Assembly (NCBI GenBank): GCA_027625915.1
Contig: JANTQA010000060.1
Span: 3,472,001 to 3,536,000, forward strand
Direction of reading: 5' to 3'
Length of the DNA stretch: 64,000 nt
From: Anaeramoeba flamelloides
Taxonomy: Eukaryota > Metamonada > Anaeramoebidae
The first letter of the stretch is position 1. Every line of letters begins with the position of its first letter. Position numbers and translations under genes: made by a program. Below, piece after piece: positions 25,387 to 35,400 of the stretch. The notes beneath the pieces were generated by a model. The model ran no database searches and was not told where the DNA came from. It was given only the letters and a program-made list of their open reading frames with translations.

Positions 25387-25400
25387 CCCCCCCCCCCCCC
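25387..25400. repeat. C14 homopolymer
   Basis: Fourteen consecutive C residues just before the small transposon-borne gene. Every other long homopolymer in the window is A or T. The equivalent position in the 5.8 kb copy reads ACCACTTG, so the run expanded in this copy. Confidence 0.97.
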
Positions 25401-25407
25401 TTATTAG

Positions 25408-25843
25408 ATGATGATTGATGAAATCACACTTGTTCAAAACACCATTCAATCAATCAAAAAACAAGAAGAAAAATTATCATTTTCCAAACTCTATAAAACC
25501 TCAATAAAACTCGATTGTTTTTCAAAAAAAGTTGATCTACATATGGCTATCAAACAATTACCCGAGTATTCTAGAGACACCTTACTTTATGGGACTTTAG
25601 GTAGGTTTATTACTAATCTCATAAAAAAATTGGTTATTTATAATAAGGATTTCATTGAAATTAGACACAATTTTATTTTTTTCCTTTTTTCCCCTAGTTG
25701 AATCTTCTTTATATTGGGAAGAAGAGTTACAAAGGAAAAAGGTCAAGTGTTTACATGCTAATACTGTGATACTGAAACACAAAAGTATGAGCAACTTGAA
25801 AATGAAAACAAAAAAGAAAAGGGTAAAAATGACCAAAGATTGA
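25408..25843 (+). CDS. Small two-exon gene inside a DNA element, unknown function
   Basis: Exon 1 (25408-25600) opens MMIDEITLVQNTIQSIKKQ and ends after one base of a codon at donor GTAGGT. The acceptor CCCCTAG places exon 2 (25698-25843) in matching phase, giving LLYGTLVESSLYWEEELQ and a stop at TGA: 112 residues in all, rich in Lys and Glu. After KVKCLHAN a second frame continues well past the stop (YCDTETQKYEQLENENKK, then QQLNNDPQVNIHDQLSNY and a stop near 25936). A one-base indel near 25761 would join them, so the gene is probably a frameshifted relic of a longer protein. No transposase signature is visible; it may be cargo or a captured host gene. The start could also be internal, because TTATTAG precedes the ATG. 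Confidence 0.5.
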
Positions 25844-26124
25844 AAGCAAATAAGATCAAAAAAAAAAAAGAAAAGAAATTACAACAATTAAACAACGATC
25901 CCCAAGTGAACATTCATGATCAATTATCAAATTATTAAATCAACCAAAAGTATCTTAGCTGTGATTTTGGGAGTTCTTAATTAAAGATAGCATTGGTTTT
26001 TTTTTTTTTGATTTTTTACCAATTGCTTCTTATAAACCCTTTTTAAATTTTTTTTTTTTTTTTTTTTTTTTTTGCTTTTTTCTTTTCAATTTTTTGCTTT
26101 TGCTTTTTAAACATAAAAAAAATG

Positions 26125-26250
26125 GGTATGTCTTTCCCTTGAACAATCGTGAAATCTATGATTTTACGCTTAAATTTCCTTTGAGGAAATTTAAGTAAAA
26201 GGACATCTAGAGTGTAATTTACACTTCTTCCATCAACAAATAAAAAAAAT
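26125..26250 (+). mobile_element. Internally deleted LINE tail within the inverted-repeat element
   Basis: It begins ATGGGTATGTCTTTCCCTTG and continues CAATCGTGAAATCTATGATT and GTAATTTACACTTCTTCC, all landmarks of the LINE tails at 6.7, 45.4 and 59.7 kb, but with about 100 bp missing between the first two. It lies inside the element's right arm region, so it was captured or inserted before the last mobilisation. Confidence 0.7.
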
Positions 26251-26329
26251 TAGACAAAATTTTTACTAATACTCACAATTAAAAATCTTGTCCAGGGATT
26301 TTTTTCATGTCCGGTATTTTTTTCCCTAC

Positions 26330-27388
26330 TACACTACCTTTTAAATTCAATTCGGAAATAATTTTGATTTTACAAACTTTTTCCTTATTTTTTCTTTTTT
26401 GTTTTGTTTACATTTTTTTTCTCCTCGTCTACGTAATCTGTTTCATTAGATCTCGAAATTTTTTTCCACTGATCGATATAAGGCTAAATTTTAGTTTGGT
26501 TGAATTGAAATAATATATTAACATACAATTAATTGATGGTATCTTATCATTTGATTGATCAATAATTATTGGTGTGAAATTTCAAACAATTTTATCAACA
26601 TATTTTTTTTTCAGCTCGTTTCATCATTTTGGATACAACAATTTGAATTTTTTTGAGTTTTATATTTTTTTCTTTTTTTTGGAAAAAATTGATTAAAGAT
26701 AAAAGAATTAATTGTCTATAACTTAAATGTGGGTTAATATTATCTTTTTATAAATACAATAAATCTTATCAAAACCAAATAAAATTCTCTAAATAGACGT
26801 ATATCTATATAATCTTTGGGTTAAGAGACATATATTTAATATGTTAAAAATTCTGTATTTACAAATTAAATGTTTCCAAAAACACCCTTCTCAATTACGT
26901 ATTTTGGAAAAATTACAAAAAATCAAAACCTTTTTAGATTATTTTTTCAAATATTTTGATCAAACCAAACCCAAACAAAGGCACTGTTTCTAAGATTAAA
27001 AGTTTTGAGATTGAATTTTCGAAATATAAAAAAAAAAAACCTATTTAGGGTAATAATATAAAGTTTGAAAAATATGCAAAGAGTGTCTTTTTTTCAAAGA
27101 TTTTAAGTGCCTATTAAAATAAAGTCATTGCGAGGAATGTATGAATCAAGAACATTCTTGAATTGTATCCTTATTCTGTTCAGATCCAGAAGAACTGGAT
27201 ATAAATTTAATATTTTGAGAATTTTTTACTTTAAAAGATACCCAAATATTATAAGTGGGTTCTGAAAACCACAAGACAATATTTATGTTCTCAGCCATTT
27301 ATTCTCGAGTTTTTCATTAAACTCTTTGAAAAAATCAGATCAAAAATATTGGGGTTTTGGAATAAGACACTAACTTATAATTAAGAAT
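26330..27388. other. Gene-free AT-rich stretch
   Basis: No exon, RNA gene or paired inverted repeat identified. Confidence 0.4.
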
Positions 27389-27801
27389 CTACACATGTGC
27401 AAAAAGTGATGTCTTTATATTTTAAGTTTTTTTACTAAATTTGTAATTTTTCCAAAAACTATAAAACTTTTCATATGCGCCCCTACTGGAGAGGTTTCTT
27501 GTTAACAAACCTGAGGTTTCTAATAGCAAAAAAAACAAATTAATTATCAAATAAAAATGTTTGGGGTTGTTTTTGTATTTTGATTTCTGAAAATTATTTT
27601 CTATTTTTGAATTTCTGTTTCTTCCCCAAACATTTTTATTCTATCATTGAATCGGATTTTTAGCTCTTAGAAACCTCAGGTTTGTTAACAAGAAACCTCT
27701 CCAGTAGGGGCGCATATGAAAAGTTTTATAGTTTTTGGAAAAATTACAAATTTAGTAAAAAAACTTAAAATATAAAGACATCACTTTTTGCACATGTGTA
27801 G
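27389..27801. repeat. Near-perfect 139 bp inverted repeat (MITE/hairpin)
   Basis: Arms at 27389-27527 and 27663-27801 are reverse complements with a single mismatch (TAATAGC versus GCTCTTA). The spacer of about 135 bp itself contains AAATGTTTGGGG facing CCCCAAACATTT. The outermost sequence is CTACACATGTGCAAAAAGTG, which could be read as TA plus CACATGTG ends of a Tc1/mariner-type MITE. No other copy in this window. No open frame inside. Confidence 0.95.
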
Positions 27802-28104
27802 TACAATTTGAAAATTCCAAAAAATTTAAATTTTATTAGTTCTTCTCAAGAGAAGTAGGATATAATTCAACGATGCTTATGACTCAGATATTCCTCGTTG
27901 TGTCATTATTTTGGATATTCGTTTGCTAAATATTCAAAATGAATCGGAACAAAAGAGTACTTTTTTTTATTAAATTGTAAATAATTATCACTTTGAAATC
28001 TACTTATAAAAAAATTACATATTTTTTTTCATTTTATTTTTAATTTATCTGTTAATAAACCAAAAAACAAAAGAGATAAATATAAAAATTGTTTCCCTAT
28101 TCAC

Positions 28105-28331
28105 TACTGGTGTTTGACTAATAAAATGGAAAAGTTTCACTTCCAATTGTCTTTTTTGGCTAAAATTCTTCGGTTAAGGATACTTAGTTTACCTTGTATG
28201 TATCATAAAAAAAGACCCAAATATTCAAAAACAGTCACAAATTACTTCACAGCTCTTTGAAAACTCGCTTTTAAAGAGAGAAATAGGAAAAATGAAGTGA
28301 AAATATACCACCGTTTATTATTCAAATATAA
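28105..28331. mobile_element. Diverged MITE of the CTGGTATTTGAA family
   Basis: Left end TACTGGTGTTTGACTAATAA, then AATGGAAAAGTTTCACTTCC; right side AAATGAAGTGAAAATATACC, ending ATTCAAATATA. Same family as 3043 and 30644 but more diverged. Confidence 0.55.
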
Positions 28332-29010
28332 GTTTGAGAATTTTCTATCATTTTGGGGCCATATTCCTTGTGTTTGTTTTATTTGGATTTGTAAGAATGA
28401 ATTTGATTTTTAAATTCAAAAAAAAATCAAAATTATATATAATAAATCTTTTCTAGACTTTTATGATCTAATCCTCTTAGATTGAAAGACGACTCTTGAT
28501 TAACCCTCACTTCAAATGATAGAACTTTTTCAAGTTGACACTTCATGTACAGTTTGTTAAATAACACGTGTTCACTTTTTTTTTTGTGTTTTTCAAAATT
28601 TTATTCTTTGTTTTTGGAAAGAACTGTTGTTCTTTTTTTTTTTATGAGTTTTCTTTTTTTCTATAACTGTGGTTTTTGGTTTTTATTTTGTGTTTAATGA
28701 AACATAGTTCAATATAACTCTACTTTCTGATTCAATGTGTACAATGAAATCAAATTACCAAAGTGTTTTTCGACAACTCACAAGACCAATCTCCTTATAA
28801 AAGAGATCTAATTCAACCAAATTTAAACAAAAAAAACATCAAAATCCACAACAACCATATCTAACAATTTGAATAAAAACAAAAAATAACAATACAAAGG
28901 ATAAAAAGAGTTTCTTACAAACTTTTTTGCTTATTTCTTTCTTCATGTTTCCAATATGATCAAAAAATTATTTCGAAGTTTTTTGAAAAGGAAATGAAAA
29001 AAATATTTCA
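28332..29010. other. Gene-free AT-rich stretch
   Basis: T-rich and A-rich tracts, no coding motif recognised. Confidence 0.4.
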
Positions 29011-29696
29011 TTAAGGGTCGAGTCAATAATGTGAAATTTTTTATTCTGAAATGGAAAAAAACTTTTTAGTAATTTTATTGAGGACCTAACACCAATCAAA
29101 AACCAACCAACCTATGATGTACTATCGATCTCCAAAAATCAACATCCAAAAAAGAGGACATTTTTAGAAAAAAGCGCTATAAGAGAGACACTCAATTTCC
29201 AATTAGAATGGTTAGAATATACAATTTTGAAAACAACTATGTCGGTTTAGAAGTCGCTCTTTGGCGCTTTTTGAGATCTTGGTGACTTTTTTTTTCTTTT
29301 TTTTCTTTTTTCAAATGAGTTATTTTTATTGAAAGACTATTACCTAATCCTTACTTGGTTGAATTTAGAGGGTTTTAAAATAACCACAAATCAGACTAAA
29401 TTGAATAAAATTGATTGCGATATACAAGAAAGCAATTTGTTTTAAATTAAAGAAATTTAAACATTTGGAAAAGAAAATGAGAAAAGATGAATTTTTTTTT
29501 TTTTAAATTTTGATTTTTTTGAAATTGAGAACTCTTTTTCTTCGTTGAATTTTTTGTCAAAGAGATCCAATGGAATTTTTTATTTTGTTATTTGAATTTT
29601 GTCAACCAAAAGAAGGGCTATTTCACAATACCCTTTTTGGTGTCAGGTCACCCCTTGAGTATGGTACCTTTTCATGGTAAATGACTAGACCCTTAA
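29011..29696 (-). mobile_element. TTAA element, GGGTCTAGTC family, copy in minus orientation (686 bp)
   Basis: Bounded by TTAA. Left end TTAAGGGTCGAGTC, right end TGACTAGACCCTTAA. It is a reverse-oriented near-copy of 52859-53544 and has the same length. It contains the internal palindrome around GCGCTCTTTGG / CTCTTTGGCGC (left arm partly decayed). No coding capacity. It shares its right TTAA with the next element. Confidence 0.9.
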
Positions 29697-30354
29697 GGGA
29701 CTAATTTCTATTAATTTTTTTTACCTAAATTTAATCGAGATTGAGAAATTTTTGGCTAATTACAGTGATTTGAAATAAAGCGTGCACAACGACTATAATC
29801 CGTGTTTCAAAATATTATCCGTACTTTTTTTTATTCTTGTACCAAGACAACATCCAATCTACTAACAAATAGTATACCTAAGTTAAAAACAATTTTGAAA
29901 GTAAAGGTCTGGTTATTTTTAGTAAAATTTAAATTATTATTGCAAATAGTTGAAAATATTCCATAATATTCTCAATTTTTTTTGAAATTTTTTGTTTTTT
30001 TTAGGTTGTTTAAAATTTCTCAAAATTAACTCTATTTTTTGAGATAAATGTTGCACTTTGATCCTTCATTTTTAGAATTTCTTTTTAAATAATTAAACTT
30101 TAAGAAACCAATACCATATTTTTTGAGGGTTTATTATTGGTTTCTTTGATTGGTTAATGTATTGGTCAACTATAACAAAAAAAACACACTTTTTATTTTG
30201 AAACACGCACTATATTTTTTTTGCACACTTTATTTTGACTGCAGTACTTAGATTTGAAAAACCCTGTTTATTCTCAAGATTAAACATATTTATAGATTAG
30301 GAATCCTTAGATAGAAATTGTCAAAAAAAAAAAAAAAAGAGATTATTCCCTTAA
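29693..30354. mobile_element. TTAA element interrupted by a TA element
   Basis: Left end TTAAGGGACTAATTTCTATT, right end AGAGATTATTCCCTTAA. Its own sequence is only about 180 bp once the nested insertion is removed. Related elements: 13349-13523, 57884-58827 and 60034-60140. Confidence 0.8.
29761..30246. mobile_element. TA-flanked Tc1/mariner-like element (486 bp), nested
   Basis: Left end TACAGTGATTTGAAATAAAG, then GTTTCAAAATATTATCCG; right end TTGAAACACGCAC, then GCACACTTTATTTTGACTGC and AGTA. The intact host sequence at 13.4 kb (CCAATTACTTAGATTTG) shows the target was a single TA that is now duplicated. A second copy lies in the opposite orientation at 59003-59480. Non-autonomous: no transposase frame. 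Confidence 0.9.
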
Positions 30355-30643
30355 GTTTTCCTTTTTTCATCTTGAGTCAAATTGTATTCAAATCATAACT
30401 TTGAATTCCATGACTTGATTTTTTTTTATTTGGTTCTTTTTTTTACATATGTTCGATGCGATAAGAATGCTCAGTAAAGCAAGATTTCGTATTGAATGAA
30501 AAGTTTTGAAACATAATTTTTTCTGATTACAATTCTACAAGAACATGCCCAATGGCCCAAATCATTGAAAAATCAATTTAATTTCAACAATTTTCATAAT
30601 GAGAGCAAATTAATTGTCTAAAAAGATCAATTTTCATAGACTA

Positions 30644-30808
30644 TACTGGTATTTGAAGTCTAAATGGGAAAATATTTTCAATTCATTTTCCTTATTTATG
30701 ACAAACAGAGTTTCCCTACAGGGCCAGGTTGTAAATTGGAGTTTTGTTTGAAAAAGGAAATTGTAAACCAAGTGAAAAAATTTCCCATTTGTAATTCAAA
30801 TACCAGTA
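30644..30808. mobile_element. TA-flanked MITE, CTGGTATTTGAA family (165 bp)
   Basis: Left end TACTGGTATTTGAAGTCTAA, right end TAATTCAAATACCAGTA, with paired AATGGGAAAAT / ATTTCCCATT inside. The short open frame that crosses it (30664-30885) is a by-product of the palindrome. Confidence 0.8.
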
Positions 30809-32432
30809 TGAAGATCTTTCAATTTTTCAATCAAAATAGAAGAAATAATATTTTGGAAAACTTTGAAGAAAAATTTCTTTTATGACTTAGAGAATGACAG
30901 TATTATCGTCAAGTAATATTTCCTTTTTAAAAATACAACCTACTCTTGAAAACTTTTAATTTCTACAACAGATAAAAATAAAACAACTGAAAAAAGTTGG
31001 AGAGCAACACTTATAAAAATACTTTTTAGAAAATACCACAACAAAAGTTTGAAAAAAATATTTTACAAAGTCAACATGGGGTTATTGAACACATTGTTCT
31101 TATAAATTCAAAAAAAGATCAATCAATTTTATGTTCGATTTCCCTTTTTTTAAATCAGAAAACTCAACTTTCTAAAAGTTTGAGTCAAGAATATTCGAAT
31201 ATTTACCCAAGTCTACAGATGATCTTTGCCTTTCAACCTAGAGATTTCTCTATTCAAATCAAAAGTCAAGAAAATTCAACAAAAAGGAAATTTAAGTAAA
31301 AAATTTAGACCATGTATTTGAATTTATTGGTTACAATAAACGTATCAAACCCAAAAATAACCTTCCAAAATTTTGGTTTTAGATTTTATCCAACATAATC
31401 TTTTTCGAAATAGAATTTAGAATTTTTAAGTTAAAGATTTTTTTCCCAAATAATACTAAAAATTTTCTTATGGAGCTCAAAACAATCAATACTTTTAGGA
31501 AATTATGTCTTTTTCTGAAACTATTGTCTTCGCTTCAAAATTAATAATCTATGCTGAAAAAGTCTGGAAATAATTATTTTTTGGATCAAGAAATGGAAAA
31601 AAATAATTTTGAAGAAAAGTTTACATAAAATCCTGAAAAAAACTTGATTTATAAAAAATATTATTTTAGTTATAAAGTATTAATTAACTTTGAAAAGAAA
31701 AGTATGAATTCTTTTTAGAATGGGGTTTTTTTTTCTTTTCAAGTTCGCTTTTAAATTTAACAAAACAGAAAAATATTTTGGACATTTACTTTTTTTTCAA
31801 AAAATAATTCTAAATTTTTATTTTGCACCGGAACCTTTTGACACAAACTTGATTTAAACCACCCTAACATACTATTTGCTTTAAAATTAATCCAAACAAG
31901 TTTGAAAATTCAGATTGACTTAAAAAATTCAATCCGAGTTTCTAATTTATCAACTAAGGACCAAAAGACCAAGTATTGGCGAATCTTGGCAAAATACTAT
32001 GTTGATTCAATTCAGGTATTGTAATATTTAAAAGTAAAAACGATTTACAAAAAGCAATCAGCAAAATACAAAAAACAAAAATCTCATTAAAGGATAGATT
32101 AACTTGATATCATGATTTTTGGTTATTCGGAATTTTTCTAATTTGAATGATTTGATCGAGATTTAAAGTTTTACACAAATACTACATCCATAAAATTCGT
32201 AAAACCGTCCCTTTTGAAGATAAACTCTATTCAAAAAATCAAAAAAAAGCTCAAGCAAAGCTGTTGAAAATATCAATAAGGTTTTAATAATCAAAATATA
32301 AAAATAATAAAACTTAAAAAAAGTGATTAAAAAAAGATTTCTAACAAATTTTATTATTTTTTTCTCATTATTATTGGTTTTTATCTTTTACTCTAAATTT
32401 GATTATTCGTTTCATTTTGGTTTTGGCTTTTA
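30809..32432. other. Gene-free stretch upstream of the surface protein gene
   Basis: AT-rich, no recognised exon or repeat. T-rich tract immediately before the start codon. Confidence 0.4.
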
Positions 32433-35400
32433 ATGAAAAAACTAATCTATTTCTTATTTGCATTTTGTTGTTTCTTTCCTGTCTCAAAATCAAGTGAAAT
32501 CCTTGAGTGTCAATCAAAAAAAGCAGTTAAAAGCGGATCTGAATTTTGTATTAACGATAATAATACAGAGGGAAATCAAGAATATGGCTCTATTGCACCA
32601 ATTGGAGCAGGTAATACTAAATTTCTTGCAACTTGGCAGGGGCAAGACGAATCAGGGTATGAGATCTTTGCTCAAATTTATAATTCTGAAGATGGTACCA
32701 AAAATGGAGATGAATTGCAAGTAAATAACTTTTCTGAGAATGATCAAAAATACCCAGCTATTACTTCCATCGGCGAGTATTATGATAGTTTTGTTATTAC
32801 ATGGCAAAGTTTTGATCAAGATTTTGATGGGTATGGGATCTTTGCTCAACTTTTTAATTCTGAAGATGGTTCAAAAATTGGAGAGGAATTCCAAGTAAAT
32901 AGCAATTCTATAAGCACTCAAGAGTTCCCAGCTATTACTTCAATAGGACAAAACGGTGTAAGGTTTGTTGTAACATGGCAAGGCTTTGATCAAGATAGCT
33001 CAGGATATAACATCTATGCTCAACTTTTTAAATCTGAAGATGGTTCAAAAATTGGAGAGGAATTCCAAGTAAATAGCAATTCTATAAGCACTCAAGAATT
33101 CCCAGCTATTACATCAATAACCCAAGATAAGGAAAAATTTGTTGTAACTTGGCAAGGCCTTGATCAAGATAGCTCAGGATATAACATCTATGCTCAACTG
33201 TTTGATTCTGAAGATGGTTCAAAAATTGGAGAGGAATTCCAAGTAAACAACTATACTGAGTATGATCAAGAATCTCCAGCTATAACATCAATAGGCTCAA
33301 GCAAGGAAAAATTTGTTGTAACTTGGCAAGGTTTTGATCAAGATTCTGACGGGTATGGGATCTTTGCTCAACTTTTTAAAACTGAAGATGGCTCAAAAAT
33401 TGGAGAGGAATTCCAAGTAAATAACTATACTGAGAATGATCAAAAATCCCCAGACATTACCTCAATTTACTCTGAAAACGTGGAAAAGTTTGTTATTACA
33501 TGGGCAAGTAACAACCAAGATGGATCTGTGTATGGGATCTTTGCTCAACTGTTTGATTCTGAAAATGGCTCAAAAATTGGAGTAGAATTCCAAGTAAATA
33601 AGGAATGGATGGTCGATCAAAATTATCCAGCTATTACATCAATTGCCTCTGGAAATAATGAGGAGGGAAAGTTTATAATTGCTTGGACAAGTTTTGATCA
33701 GGATGAAAACAATAATGATCTCTTTGCTCAGATTTATTCCAGTGACTTGATATGTGATTGTGAACAAGGATATTATAGTAATTTTACCAATCCAAATAAT
33801 TGTTTTCCATGCAGTAAGGGCCAATACCAAAACCAAACAGGACAAACCCAATGCTTAACGTGCCCCTCGGGAAGTTACCAAAATGAAAAGGGACAAAGTG
33901 AATGCATTGAGTGTGCCTCTGGTACATTCAATCCGGATTCTGGTTCCACTTCAATTGTCAATTGTATTGAATGTGGCGAGGGACAATACCAAGATCAACA
34001 AGGACAAAGTGAATGTTTAATATGTTTAGAAGGTAGTTATCAAAATGAAACAGGTCAAATTGGATGTTACCACTGTAGCGAAGGAGAATATCAAGATCAG
34101 AATGGTCAAAAACAATGCTTCAATTGCCAACCCGGAAGTTATCAAAACGAAACGGGACAAGGTGAATGTCAAAAATGTCACTCTGGAACTTTCAATCCAG
34201 ATTATGGTTCCATTTCAATTGACAATTGTACTCTATGTAGCTATGGAGAATACCAAAGCAAAAATGGGCAATCGAAATGTTTGAATTGTCAACCAGGTAG
34301 TTATCAAAACGAAACGGGACAAGGTGAATGTCTAAAGTGCACTTATGGAACATACAACCCAGACTCTGGATCCATTTCAATTGACAATTGTATTCAATGT
34401 GGCGAGGGACAATACCAAGATCGCCAAGGAGAAACTGAATGCCTTAATTGTCAACCAGGTAGTTATCAAAATGAAAAGGGACAAAGCCAATGTAAAAATT
34501 GTTCCACTGGTACTTATAACCAAGAAGTGGGATCAGAAACCGTGGACGATTGCCTCAAATGTCCAATGGGCGAATACACTGATAAAGAGGCACAGTCAAG
34601 CTGCCCCCCCTGTCAAATGGGCCAATACTCCAACCAAATGGGATCAACAAACTGCACAGAGTGTGTAAGTGGTTACTACAATTCCGATGAAAGGCAAACA
34701 ACGTGTCAATTCTGTCAAGCTGGCACTTATCAAAACGCAAAGGGGGCGATCAATTGCAAATCTTGTCCATTCAACACTTGGCAAGCAAACACTGGCTCTG
34801 AAGAATGCGAGTATTGCCCCCTATGGAGTGAAACACTTTCAATAAAGACATCCAGTATTAACCAATGTTATTGCAAAATTGGATACTATGGTGAGCCAGG
34901 AGAGTACTGCTCAGAATGCCCCGCTGAAGGAATTTGCGATACATTTAATCAGCATCACCCCATTCCAAAGTCAGGATTTTGGAGTTCAAAGGATAATCCA
35001 AATACATTAATCGAATGTCAAATATCAGAAGCCTGCCCAGGACTTGGGATTGAAATCTGTAATAATTCATTAGGATACGCAGGATACCAATGTACAGAAT
35101 GCTTGAATGGATTTTACAAAGTGGATTACAAATGTGCAGAGTGCCCCATAAATGCCAATTTCAGATTATTCCTCATCTTTGCTGTATTCATGTTATTGAT
35201 CTTATTCTTGTTATATATTGCGAAAAAGGCCACTGCATACTTTGGGTCATTTACTATTAGCTTTTCCTTCTTCCAATTCTTGGCCATTGTCTATCAATTA
35301 AATGTTGATTGGCCAACAAATCTGTCAAATACTTTACAACTCTTCAATCCCTTTGATTTCAATCTGGATAACTTGGCGACAGAATGCTCTTTTAACTTTA

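Larger units (their letters stand above)
25249..26329. mobile_element. Inverted-repeat DNA element carrying a small spliced gene
   Basis: Left end CAGTGAAAAAAATACCGGAC; right end GTCCGGTATTTTTTTCCC followed by TACTA. The arms match over about 60 bp (AATACCGGACATGAAAAAAA, AAGATTTTTAATTGTGA, ATTAGTAA). CAGT-like outer bases and a TA on the right suggest the Tc1/mariner superfamily, but this is weak. A shorter relative is at 5807-6305. The interior contains a spliced gene, a run of 14 C residues (25387-25400) and, near its right end, a piece of the local LINE tail. Confidence 0.8.

Noticed and set aside
30664-30885. 73-residue plus-strand frame
   Set aside because: Most of it overlaps a palindromic MITE and is explained by it.
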